Shown one piece after another: positions 1 through 5,983 of a stretch of 64,000 bases of DNA. This DNA comes from Anaeromassilibacillus sp. An250 (lineage in GTDB: Bacteria > Bacillota > Clostridia > Oscillospirales > Acutalibacteraceae). Made by a program: the position numbers and the translations under genes. The notes beneath the pieces are model-generated. The model was not told the origin of the DNA. It was given only the letters and a program-made list of their open reading frames with translations, and made no database searches. The stretch spans positions 1-64,000 of the forward strand of contig NZ_NFJK01000009.1 of assembly GCF_002159845.1 (NCBI RefSeq). Reading direction: 5' to 3'. Each line of letters opens with the position of its first letter. Within the stretch, counting starts at the first letter, position 1.

Positions 1-90
1 TATTGCAAGCATTATCCGAACGTTAATACCGGATGCCCGGGATGGACAGATAATGATTGTTTTGAGTGGCGCGGCATTAAGGAGGACTGA
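1..90 (+). CDS. Partial Cys-rich phage protein (C-terminus)
   Basis: Only the last 29 residues are in the window, ending at a TGA at 88-90. The tail has spaced cysteines (Y-C-K-H, T-G-C-P-G-W, N-D-C-F) and ends W-R-G-I-K-E-D, a pattern common in tiny zinc-binding proteins of Clostridia phages. The next gene starts 2 bases later, and the AGGAGG at its end probably serves that gene. Function unknown. Confidence 0.6.
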   Translation, partial: YCKHYPNVNTGCPGWTDNDCFEWRGIKED

Positions 91-92
91 CC

Positions 93-533
93 ATGAAGCG
101 GCTGACAGAACGAAATAAAAATGGAACTGCTATGGCAGCTTGTTGCGGCGAAAACTGTAAATACAATTTTTGTTGTGAAAATGGTGGATTTGCCGAGTGT
201 GGCGATATGGATGATATTATTGACCGCCTCGCCGCCATCGAGGACATTCTGGGGGATGAGTACGATCTGGACGAGCTGAGGGAAATGGTTCAGGTCAAGC
301 GGAAGGGGCGATGTATAGTGCTGCCGTGCAAGAAGGGTGATACTGTGTGGCGTATCGTGCATGATGCAGCACCGCACATCACAAAAGACCGATGCACTGA
401 TATCAAGTATGAAAATAGAGACATATGGGTGCACTTAATCGGAGATAGAGTAATGGGCGGTTGGAATTTTGGCAAGCTATTATTTCTCACCCGCGAAGAG
501 GCCGAGGACGCACTACGGAGGGAGCAGGATTGA
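93..533 (+). CDS. Conserved phage hypothetical protein
   Basis: A 146-residue protein starting at ATG 93, with AGGAGG six bases upstream inside the end of the previous gene. It has a Cys-rich N-terminal stretch (CCGENCKYNFCC, residues about 17-28), an acidic helical middle, and a C-terminal part with V-L-P-C-K-K-G-D-T-V-W. Proteins of this layout are frequent in the accessory region of Clostridia prophages; I know of no assigned function. Its stop overlaps the TTG start of the next gene, so the two are probably translationally coupled. Confidence 0.75.
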   Translation: MKRLTERNKNGTAMAACCGENCKYNFCCENGGFAECGDMDDIIDRLAAIEDILGDEYDLDELREMVQVKRKGRCIVLPCKKGDTVWRIVHDAAPHITKDRCTDIKYENRDIWVHLIGDRVMGGWNFGKLLFLTREEAEDALRREQD

Positions 534-682
534 CCGAGATTGTTGCGACTTTGCAAGTAATAGCACTTGCCTTATTCTTGTTGCTGCTTTTCAAGGATAT
601 GAGCGGGCAGGATCAACTTCGAGGAATTAAGGAAGAATTAAAGCGGATCGCTGACGCGCTGGAACGGAGGGAAAAGGAATGA
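530..682 (+). CDS. Small single-pass membrane protein
   Basis: A 50-residue protein. I place the start at TTG 530, which overlaps the upstream TGA and has GGAGGGAGC just before it; an upstream ATG at 461 would add residues without sequence character and lacks a ribosome site. Residues about 5-23 (I-V-A-T-L-Q-V-I-A-L-A-L-F-L-L-L-L-F) form one transmembrane helix followed by a charged amphipathic tail (E-E-L-K-R-I-A-D-A-L-E-R-R). Stop overlaps the next ATG. Role unknown. Confidence 0.6.
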   Translation: MTEIVATLQVIALALFLLLLFKDMSGQDQLRGIKEELKRIADALERREKE

Positions 683-984
683 AGGAGTACATCGAGAGGG
701 CGGCTGTTGAAAAGATTATTGAGGATGGGCTGAACAATCCAGATAAAAATAAAGCCTTCGGACACGACGCAATTGAAATCATGGCAGAAATTCACTATAT
801 GCCCGCCGCCGACGTTGCGGAGGTGAAGCACGGGAGATGGGAACCAGGAAATCCTATTTGCCCTGTATGTGGTGAAAATAAATTTAAGGATTTGGATGCA
901 GATGTTTGGGCTGATTGGCAGCCTAAATTCTGCCCCAACTGCGGCGCTCGCATGGACAAGGAGGATGAGCATGAGGCTGGTTGA
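679..984 (+). CDS. Small zinc-ribbon phage protein
   Basis: A 101-residue protein whose ATG overlaps the previous stop. The C-terminal half carries two CxxC knuckles, C-P-V-C near residue 61 and C-P-N-C-G-A-R-M near residue 85, a rubredoxin-like zinc ribbon. The N-terminal half (E-Y-I-E-R-A-A-V-E-K-I-I) is a helical segment seen in many prophage proteins of gut Firmicutes. It probably binds zinc and perhaps nucleic acid or a protein partner, but no function is established. Confidence 0.75.
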   Translation: MKEYIERAAVEKIIEDGLNNPDKNKAFGHDAIEIMAEIHYMPAADVAEVKHGRWEPGNPICPVCGENKFKDLDADVWADWQPKFCPNCGARMDKEDEHEAG

Positions 985-1723
985 TGCAGATGTAGCAGAT
1001 AAATGGATGCGACAGAATAATAGTTTTATAGATGCCGCTATCTTAAAAGCGATTCCCACCATTGATGCCGTGCCTGTGGTCAGGTGCCGGGAGTGCGCTC
1101 ATTATAAAATCTGCGATGAATGGGAAAGCGGGAATCGAATGCTGTGTGAAATCCACCACCACTCATACTTAGATCATGACGGGGATAATCATTTTTGTTC
1201 CTGGGGGCAGCGAAAGATTGAAACTGTACTTCCAAAAAGTGACGCAAAAAATGAAAGTTTGGAGGAAATACATGCAAACACACGAAAAACGCACGCTGAT
1301 GCAATCGAAAACGCACGCGTGCATTCGGAGGAGGCCAACATGGACAAGCCGAGAATTTGCGAGGTGCTGGGGGTTGAGGTGGGAGAAGTATTTGGCTTTA
1401 ACGACTTCCCATTTGATGGATATAAAGAATTTGTGGTGAATGAAAATGGAGAAATAAAACCAAACGGAAATGGAACGATCTCCCCAAGTGAAGTGTGCTA
1501 TCTGATAAACAACGCGTCTTGTATCTCGAAAAATCCTATATGGACAGAGCAAGATACTCAGGATGCAAAAGTGCTGGCAAGAGCTTTGCTTGCAAGTGGG
1601 TTTGAAAGGGATATGGAAGGAGATGTTTATACTATATCAGAACGCGCCGGACGAACCCTATTGGACAGCAGGATGTTCCCTTCAATTGAACCAGGACAAA
1701 AAATTATGTTAAACGAAATTTAA
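971..1723 (+). CDS. Two-part phage hypothetical protein (possible gene fusion)
   Basis: Start chosen at ATG 971 (250 residues), preceded by AAGGAGGATGAGC; the frame is open further upstream but without a ribosome site. Residues 1-95 are a metal-binding type (C-R-E-C-A-H-Y-K-I-C, later a His/Cys group ending H-F-C-S-W-G). Residues about 124-250 begin M-D-K-P-R-I-C-E-V-L-G-V-E-V-G, which is the usual start of a separate small phage protein. That internal ATG at 1340 has its own strong CGGAGGAGG site and is in frame, so both a fusion and a separate shorter product are likely. Function unknown. Confidence 0.7.
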   Translation: MRLVDADVADKWMRQNNSFIDAAILKAIPTIDAVPVVRCRECAHYKICDEWESGNRMLCEIHHHSYLDHDGDNHFCSWGQRKIETVLPKSDAKNESLEEIHANTRKTHADAIENARVHSEEANMDKPRICEVLGVEVGEVFGFNDFPFDGYKEFVVNENGEIKPNGNGTISPSEVCYLINNASCISKNPIWTEQDTQDAKVLARALLASGFERDMEGDVYTISERAGRTLLDSRMFPSIEPGQKIMLNEI

Positions 1724-1799
1724 AATATTTAAATCAAACTGTAGTTACAATATCTGACAGCAAAAATGAAAGTTTTGACCTCAAACAGGAGAAAACGAA

Positions 1800-2105
1800 A
1801 TGAAAGCTAGAACTCCACCATCAGCAAAACTTAGCAAGAAACAAATAGATTTAATCGAAAAAATGTCTCACGAATTGGCGGAAGAAGCCTTGAAACGGGA
1901 GCAAAAGAATCTTATGCGTAGATGGTTTAAGCTCATGTGCGTTGCGTTACACAACACATATGGATTCAGCACAAGCCGTCTAGCTGTTGTTATCCAAGAG
2001 ATAGACAAACTTTCTACCCAAGCAGAAAAAGATGAAATTTTTTGGGAACATGTTGACCGCGTAGTGATCGATGAGCTCAAGATGGCCTTTGATAAGGAGG
2101 GGTGA
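1800..2105 (+). CDS. Phage hypothetical protein, helical
   Basis: A 101-residue protein, ATG 1800 with AGGAGAAAACGAA upstream. It is almost entirely helical and charged (K-L-S-K-K-Q-I-D-L-I-E-K-M near the start; F-S-T-S-R-L-A-V-V-I-Q-E-I-D in the middle). The F-S-T-S-R-L segment looks like a recognition helix, so a DNA-binding role is possible but unproved. AT-rich like its neighbours. I do not recognise a named family. Confidence 0.7.
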   Translation: MKARTPPSAKLSKKQIDLIEKMSHELAEEALKREQKNLMRRWFKLMCVALHNTYGFSTSRLAVVIQEIDKLSTQAEKDEIFWEHVDRVVIDELKMAFDKEG

Positions 2106-2167
2106 GTTTGAAAGGAAATCTTAGATGAGCTAGTAGATATTGGAATAGAAATTAATGGGAGGATAAA

Positions 2168-2347
2168 ATGGAAGAAAGGATAATGAAATTATATCCATGT
2201 AAAACATGCCCACAAAGTGATACATGCAATCAAAAAACATGTACTGCATGGAGATCATGGTTTTTGATAACTTGGAAATGGATAACTAGGATATATAAAA
2301 AGGGGGAAAGAAAAAGTGACAAGTCAAGACAAGAAGGCTTATCTTGA
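2168..2347 (+). CDS. Small Cys-rich phage protein
   Basis: A 59-residue ORF, ATG 2168 preceded by GGGAGGATAAA. It has the spacing C-K-T-C-P-Q-S-D-T-C then T-C-T-A-W-R-S-W, a pattern found in very short putative zinc-binding proteins of Clostridia prophages, followed by a hydrophobic aromatic segment (W-F-L-I-T-W-K-W-I). It overlaps the next gene by 32 bases. Small size makes the call less certain, but start signal, Cys spacing and tight packing all support it. Confidence 0.6.
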   Translation: MEERIMKLYPCKTCPQSDTCNQKTCTAWRSWFLITWKWITRIYKKGERKSDKSRQEGLS

Positions 2348-2729
2348 ACGTTACAGAGAAGCAGATCAAGAGATCGACCGCTTGTGCGAAGAGTTATCAC
2401 GATGGAGAGCGAGGGGGACAAAAATCGCTCCTAGTTTGTCCTCGGCGTCAGCGGAAGGCTATAAAGATGAAGATTTGGATGAATCTCCTGTAGAAAAGAT
2501 TATCTCCTTAGAAAGAGAAATAAATTCAACTATCGACAGGGCAATAGAAATCAAAAAGCAAGTGGAAGATACAATTAAGACTGTCCCAAATGGAACTTTA
2601 CGGGATATATTAATTAGGAGGTACATACTTGGAGAAACGTGGGAACAAATTTCAATTCATATGAATTATGGGTATCGTTGGATTTTACGATTACACGGAA
2701 AAGCTTTGAAGTTGGTAGAAGTGAAATAG
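2316..2729 (+). CDS. Late transcription regulator, sigma-70 region 4-like (DUF1492/ArpU type)
   Basis: A 137-residue protein from GTG 2316 with AGGGGGAAAG upstream. The N-terminal two-thirds is a charged coiled-coil-like helix (R-Y-R-E-A-D-Q-E-I-D-R-L-C). The C-terminal 45 residues (L-R-D-I-L-I-R-R-Y-I-L-G-E-T-W-E-Q-I-S-I-H-M) match the helix-turn-helix of sigma-70 region 4, as in phage DUF1492/RinA/ArpU-type activators of late genes. Position just before the terminase section fits a switch for late transcription. It may act on the leader elements described below, but that is inference. Confidence 0.75.
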   Translation: MTSQDKKAYLERYREADQEIDRLCEELSRWRARGTKIAPSLSSASAEGYKDEDLDESPVEKIISLEREINSTIDRAIEIKKQVEDTIKTVPNGTLRDILIRRYILGETWEQISIHMNYGYRWILRLHGKALKLVEVK

Positions 2730-2734
2730 ACCAT

Positions 2735-2763
2735 AGAAAGCCACTATGAAACTGTGGTATAAT
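2735..2763 (+). promoter_or_regulatory. Extended -10 promoter for the structured RNA region
   Basis: TATAAT at 2758-2763 is preceded by TGG, an extended -10 element. The -35 position (2735-2740) is a poor match, which extended -10 promoters tolerate. No ORF with a ribosome site follows for 500 bases, so the likely product is the structured RNA and the tRNA-like element downstream. Confidence 0.5.
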
Positions 2764-2769
2764 TAAGAC

Positions 2770-3105
2770 AAGAAAATAAACGGATGATAGACGATTTACT
2801 TTTGGCTCCTTTCATATTTTTCTCCTTGGTCCATGCCGTGCCGGGGGGCAGACCGGCGCGGCAGACATGCGGCAAAGAGTGCAACGCCGGTGCAACTCCG
2901 GCAGGCCGCACCACTTTTGTACCACCTGAAAAAACAGGGCCGTAGGTGGTGGGAATCCAACGGCTGATAAACCCGGACGTCAAGAGAGGCATTTTTGAGC
3001 GACAAGTCAGAACCGGGGAAAAAACTCTGGCGACCAGGAAAGACTGGTGTCGCTATGCAGAGTGCGGCTTAGAAATACTGCGCTATCCGGCCCAGCGCCG
3101 GAATA
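2770..3105 (+). ncRNA. Putative large structured non-coding RNA
   Basis: About 335 bases without a credible ORF, more GC-rich than the flanking genes, with a chain of stems visible by eye. They are: 10 bp at 2835-2844/2853-2862; a two-part stem 2868-2873/2905-2910 enclosing 2886-2890/2898-2902; 7 bp at 2921-2927/2944-2950; 5 bp 2972-2976/3013-3017; 3025-3029/3058-3062 enclosing 3030-3034/3049-3053; and 3087-3091/3097-3101. A promoter lies upstream and a tRNA-like fold directly downstream. Phages of Firmicutes are known to carry large ornate RNAs (GOLLD, ROOL) next to tRNAs; whether this belongs to either cannot be told by reading. Confidence 0.55.
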
Positions 3106-3106
3106 T

Positions 3107-3175
3107 GGCGTTTTAGCTCAGTCGGTAGAGCGTGCGGAGAACCGCAAGACGTTGGTTTGACCCCAACAAACGCCA
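3107..3175 (+). tRNA. tRNA-like element with shortened anticodon arm
   Basis: Acceptor stem GGCGTTT (3107-3113) pairs with AAACGCC (3168-3174), discriminator A 3175. The D arm is GCTC/GAGC with loop AGTCGGTA. The T arm is GTTGG/CCAAC with loop TTTGACC (T replaces the usual C56). The anticodon arm is TGCGG (3133-3137) and CCGCA (3142-3146) closing a loop of only four bases, AGAA, so no normal anticodon can be presented. All other arms are intact and perfectly paired. It is either a decayed tRNA or a tRNA-shaped RNA with another job. No encoded CCA. Confidence 0.6.
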
Positions 3176-3252
3176 TCTGCCTTTTCTTTTTCATAAACAC
3201 TTCCTTTCTTATTCACGGAAAACCGCCTGAGGAATGGCTTCATCTTATGGGG

Positions 3253-3270
3253 CTGCCCCAGGCAGTTTTT
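3253..3270 (+). terminator. Rho-independent terminator after the tRNA-like element
   Basis: CTGCC (3253-3257), loop CCA, GGCAG (3261-3265), followed directly by five T. It would end a transcript containing the structured RNA and the tRNA-like element. Confidence 0.55.
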
Positions 3271-3287
3271 ATACAAGGAGATTCACT

Positions 3288-3452
3288 ATGAGAGATAACA
3301 ATGCACTCAAAGATTTTATTAATTCGGTAGGGGCGCTCGCAGAAGTAGCGAAGATATTAAACGATTCTTTAAAGAGACAAGGGTTTAATGATCGAGAATC
3401 GTTGTATCTAACAAGCGAATTTTTGAAATCCACTTTTGGGGAGAGAAAGTAA
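3288..3452 (+). CDS. Small phage hypothetical protein
   Basis: A 54-residue protein. ATG 3288 with AAGGAGATTCACT upstream is chosen over an earlier ATG at 3234, which lies inside the terminator-like hairpin and lacks a ribosome site. The sequence is a helical, leucine-rich peptide (L-A-E-V-A-K-I-L-N-D-S-L-K-R-Q-G-F-N). No known family. It is the first gene after the structured RNA region. Confidence 0.55.
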   Translation: MRDNNALKDFINSVGALAEVAKILNDSLKRQGFNDRESLYLTSEFLKSTFGERK

Positions 3453-3538
3453 AAAATAATATAGGGGACTATATTTGCAATATAATTAAGGGCGAAGGTA
3501 TAACGATGCAATCGCCTAAACGTTTGAGAGAATGAAAG

Positions 3539-3805
3539 GTGACAACTTTGAACAAGAATGATACGACTATGGAGCAAGAAAATCTAGATGTTGAAAACCT
3601 CCAAAAGCAGCTTGAAGTTGTCCGGGCACTGTGCCGGTCAAAGGAATTAGAGATCGCAGACCTGAATGCAAAGGTTGCCCTCTACAAAGAAAAACTCCGA
3701 AACGCACAAATGGAAGCATCCTCCCGAAGCATGGAGAAAGAATCCGTCTACAAATACTGCATCGAACAACTATGCAAGGCGCTTGAAAGAAGGTGTTACG
3801 ACTGA
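3539..3805 (+). CDS. Coiled-coil phage protein
   Basis: An 88-residue protein beginning at GTG 3539 (ATG 3569 is an alternative). Residues 14-75 are a strong heptad-type coiled coil (L-Q-K-Q-L-E-V-V-R-A-L, then E-L-E-I-A-D-L-N-A-K-V). It overlaps the start of the putative small terminase by 13 bases, so it is probably translated with it. Function unknown; coiled-coil proteins next to terS are common in these phages. Confidence 0.65.
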   Translation: MTTLNKNDTTMEQENLDVENLQKQLEVVRALCRSKELEIADLNAKVALYKEKLRNAQMEASSRSMEKESVYKYCIEQLCKALERRCYD

Positions 3806-4359
3806 ATAAGAAAGAACTGGTTGAGCAGGGAGAGAAAGTAGTCAAGACCAAGATGAAACCCCGTGGCGGGAACTCTCCTGTGATCGGGGATAATGGGGTA
3901 CATACTCAGCCGGGAGATAATGCTAAGTATGCTGGAGTGCTTGCGACTATCCTTCGATGGGGGGATGTTGATAAGTCAGATGTTAAAGCCCTGGAAGATA
4001 GATTCTGGCAATTCGTCAACTATTGTTCGGAGCATGATGTCAGAGTAACAAATCAAGTAACATACCTTGCCCTTGGATTGAATAAAGATGAAGTATATGA
4101 TTGGGAAAATGGGCGTTCACGCAGCTCCGCACACTCCGAATTCATTAAAAAAGTTAAGAAATTTTGTGCCGCTTACCGTGAAATGTTAGGAGCCGACGGT
4201 AAACTAAACCCAGTCACTCTGGTCTGGTGGCAAAAGAACTATGACGGCCTTGTGGACAAGTCCGAGGTGGTGCTTACTCCCAACAACCCGCTAGGGACTA
4301 TTGCCGACCAAAAGCAGCTTGAAGAGCGGATCGCCGGGTCTGTTGTGGTGGAGGAGTGA
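3793..4359 (+). CDS. Putative terminase small subunit / DNA-packaging protein
   Basis: A 188-residue protein, GTG 3793. It follows the late regulator section and precedes the large terminase, which is where terS belongs. A central helical region (V-T-N-Q-V-T-Y-L-A-L-G-L then V-Y-D-W-E-N-G) looks like helix-turn-helix DNA binding, and the C-terminus has the V-L-T-P-N-N-P-L-G ending that I associate with this phage protein class. It would bind the packaging start site and recruit the large terminase. Repeats of CGACTAT lie in and just after it. Unlike most phages, about 4.6 kb of other genes separate it from terL. Confidence 0.55.
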   Translation: MLRLNKKELVEQGEKVVKTKMKPRGGNSPVIGDNGVHTQPGDNAKYAGVLATILRWGDVDKSDVKALEDRFWQFVNYCSEHDVRVTNQVTYLALGLNKDEVYDWENGRSRSSAHSEFIKKVKKFCAAYREMLGADGKLNPVTLVWWQKNYDGLVDKSEVVLTPNNPLGTIADQKQLEERIAGSVVVEE

Positions 4360-4442
4360 CGACTTTCTTGTGCAATTTTACCAACGAGGTATCGGAAAAT
4401 CCCGGGAAAACATTTTTGACGTTTGTAGTAGTTGCACAAAAA

Positions 4443-4663
4443 CGACTATCAAACGACTATGTCAGCGACTTTTTGGAGGTTCACCGACTATGGGACAGGA
4501 TTTCTCTTGCGACTATCTGGTAGATATTACTGGGTTGGTGGATAATGGAGAAAATCCTTATTCCTGCTGTCATCCGTCCGGCGTTATGTGTGGGAAAGAA
4601 GATTGTCCGGTTGTTATCGACTTTATGAGACGGTGCCAAAAGGACACAGCGGCCAACGACTAT
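4443..4663 (+). repeat. CGACTAT repeat cluster, candidate packaging site
   Basis: CGACTAT occurs at 4443, 4454, 4485, 4510 and 4657, with partial CGACTTT copies at 4360 and 4466; two more exact copies lie upstream at 3564 and 3944. All are on the same strand. The first spacings are 11 and 12 bases, about one helical turn. Repeats within or next to terS are typical of sites recognised by small terminase. Confidence 0.4.
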
Positions 4664-4867
4664 GACGATCTCACGCGTGGGAATCTGTGCCCACTGAAAG
4701 AAAGAGGGCCGATTGCTCAGACAGATATGCGTGCGCTGATGGATATGGCGAACGGGTGCCCGCCTCTAATAGCTCGCAAGCCCCCTTTGTGCAATGGATC
4801 CCGCTGCGCCTGGTGGGACGCTGAAAAAGAGCGCTGCGCGGTGCTATCCATCGCCCGGAACAAATGA
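4490..4867 (+). CDS. Cys-rich phage hypothetical protein
   Basis: A 125-residue protein. ATG 4490 is used because TTGGAGG lies about 12 bases upstream; the frame is open to 4301 but that part overlaps terS and has no ribosome site. It has about ten cysteines spaced as possible zinc ligands (S-C-C-H-P, M-C-G-K-E-D-C-P, then C-N-G-S-R-C-A-W-W near the end). Probably a small metal-binding protein; no function known. It is the last plus-strand gene before the minus-strand block. Confidence 0.6.
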   Translation: MGQDFSCDYLVDITGLVDNGENPYSCCHPSGVMCGKEDCPVVIDFMRRCQKDTAANDYDDLTRGNLCPLKERGPIAQTDMRALMDMANGCPPLIARKPPLCNGSRCAWWDAEKERCAVLSIARNK

Positions 4868-4872
4868 AAATA

Positions 4873-4905
4873 CCCCGGCTTACTCCATAGCGGAGCGGGC
4901 CGGGG
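4873..4905 (+). terminator. Terminator-like hairpin after the terS section
   Basis: CCCCGGC (4873-4879) pairs with GCCGGGG (4899-4905), with an inner CTCC/GGAG stem. It begins six bases after the last stop codon. The T tract is weak (TTGATTT), so efficiency is uncertain. Confidence 0.4.
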
Positions 4906-5152
4906 TTGATTTATGCCATGCTGGGCTTTCTGCGGGCCGCTGTGGGCCGCTTGGCGGCGTGGGAATATAGGGATAGCCACAATGGTATAAAACGCCGTGT
5001 AGTGCCTGCAAGTGGCCTTTACGGCGGTTTGCTGTTTTTGGGGTATGCTCCGCCCTGCTGGACGCGGGCACAAAATAGCCGCCTGCGGGCCGTAGGACGG
5101 CGCACAAGCGGCAGAAAGCAGGAAACGTTGTAGGGGTGCAAGAAACGGGAAG
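4906..5152. other. GC-rich stretch without a convincing gene
   Basis: Open frames on both strands here lack ribosome sites and overlap each other. The base composition is richer in GC than the phage genes to the left. I see no gene; it may be a remnant of an accessory insertion. Confidence 0.4.
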
Positions 5153-5179
5153 GCCCGCCACGGGAAAACCGTGGCGGGC
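5153..5179 (-). terminator. Terminator-like hairpin for the minus-strand pair
   Basis: GCCCGCCACGG (5153-5163) and CCGTGGCGGGC (5169-5179) form a perfect 11-bp stem with loop GAAAA, ten bases past the stop of the gene at 5190 on the minus strand. The T tract on the minus strand is short. Confidence 0.5.
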
Positions 5180-5189
5180 AGTGATCAAG

Positions 5190-5387
5190 TTATCCGAAAA
5201 TAAGATCATCCGGGGCAAGTTCCAGATACCGGGTCAAAAACGCCAGGTCTGATTCTGGACCCTCTGCGTGGACAGCCTCGATGGTATCAAAATCCATAAA
5301 GACTGCGAGTGCATCGAGTTCAACGCTTCCCAGCGCCTCTTCGGGGTCGATCCAGTGGTAGCCGTTGTCAATGCTAATTTTTTTCAT
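5190..5387 (-). CDS. Small acidic accessory protein
   Basis: A 65-residue acidic protein (M-K-K-I-S-I-D-N-G-Y-H-W, ending L-A-F-L-T-R-Y-L-E-L-A-P-D-D-L-I). Its ATG overlaps the stop of the 5554 gene by four bases. Small acidic proteins of this style recur in Clostridia phages and conjugative elements without known role. High acidity is compatible with a DNA-mimic or inhibitor role, but that is speculation. Confidence 0.65.
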   Translation of the reverse strand: MKKISIDNGYHWIDPEEALGSVELDALAVFMDFDTIEAVHAEGPESDLAFLTRYLELAPDDLIFG

Positions 5388-5554
5388 TTTGTCAACTTCC
5401 TTTCATTCTTTTTGTTTTTTAGTTGCTTATAATAATGAGCAACATCTGTAAAATATACGTCTTCCATCACATAGCCATACCTGGCTAGGTGATCATTTAC
5501 AATGGCCTCTTTAGCCATTTCCCAGAGTTTTTCATTCGCTGCTGTCACGCCCAT
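5384..5554 (-). CDS. Small accessory protein, first gene of the pair
   Basis: A 56-residue protein (M-G-V-T-A-A-N-E-K-L-W-E-M-A-K-E-A). ATG at 5554 has GAAAGGAAGGAAGG upstream on the minus strand, and the stop overlaps the next ATG (ATGA). It lies about 45 bases downstream of a strong promoter (5598-5626) that is repeated at two other places in the prophage. Function unknown. Confidence 0.6.
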   Translation of the reverse strand: MGVTAANEKLWEMAKEAIVNDHLARYGYVMEDVYFTDVAHYYKQLKNKKNERKLTK

Positions 5555-5597
5555 TCTGTTTTTCCTTCCTTCCTTTCTTTTTCCCTTCTGTGACTAC

Positions 5598-5626
5598 ATT
5601 ATATAACTATATACACTATTTGTAAA
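5598..5626 (-). promoter_or_regulatory. Shared accessory promoter, copy 1
   Basis: On the minus strand: -35 TTTACA (5626-5621), 17-base spacer AATAGTGTATATAGTTA, -10 TATAAT (5603-5598). Spacer and -10 are identical to the promoter at 36737-36765 and differ by one base in the spacer from the one at 37523-37551. Confidence 0.8.
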
Positions 5627-5681
5627 TAGAAAATCGGGGAAAATTTTAAATATTTTCAAATTTTTTTTTGGCTAGGCTTGG

Positions 5682-5747
5682 CTAGGATTTTTTCGCCGTC
5701 TCCCAGATAATCATGATCGGGAGCAGCAGGACAAGCAAGATGATCAA
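5682..5747 (-). CDS. Tiny hydrophobic peptide
   Basis: A 21-residue ORF from TTG 5747, overlapping the stop of the 5953 gene, with GAGGAGG eight bases upstream. Residues 2-15 are almost wholly hydrophobic (I-I-L-L-V-L-L-L-P-I-M-I-I-W), followed by a charged tail. It would be a single membrane helix. Small, so uncertain, but the ribosome site and coupling to the gene before it argue that it is translated. Confidence 0.4.
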   Translation of the reverse strand: MIILLVLLLPIMIIWETAKKS

Positions 5748-5953
5748 GCGTTGCACCTCCTCTCGATGGGAAGTGCTCCGGCGGGCCAGTGTCCGCGCCG
5801 GTAGACGATGTGCCAGCGGTCTAAATCATAGATCAGCGCCCCGGCCTCTTGCCGGTATTGCTTAAGTGTTTGCCGGGCCTCCTTCTGCGTGCGGTAGTCT
5901 CCGCGCTCGTCTGTGCCTATGTCCGGGTTGTATGTGATGATCTGATACGCCAT
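5744..5953 (-). CDS. Small accessory protein
   Basis: A 69-residue protein (M-A-Y-Q-I-I-T-Y-N-P-D-I-G-T-D, then A-R-Q-T-L-K-Q-Y-R-Q-E). A purine-rich GGGGGAAATAAC precedes the ATG. GC-rich codon choice differs from the phage structural genes. It sits in a minus-strand string with the genes at 6589 and 7090. Family known only as hypothetical; function unknown. Confidence 0.6.
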   Translation of the reverse strand: MAYQIITYNPDIGTDERGDYRTQKEARQTLKQYRQEAGALIYDLDRWHIVYRRGHWPAGALPIERRCNA

Positions 5954-5983
5954 GTTATTTCCCCCATTCTCCCGGCGGGCGGG

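Noticed and set aside
2744-3005. Minus-strand ORFs within the structured region
   Set aside because: No ribosome site and no coding character; stems explain the GC bias.
2770-3105. Group I intron, RNase P RNA or tmRNA
   Set aside because: I looked for core motifs of these (P/Q/R/S elements, GAGGAAAGTCC, tag peptide frame) and found none.
4717-5218. Minus-strand open frames of 112-118 codons
   Set aside because: They overlap the plus-strand Cys-rich gene or each other, have no ribosome site and unnatural composition (many Arg, Pro, Cys).
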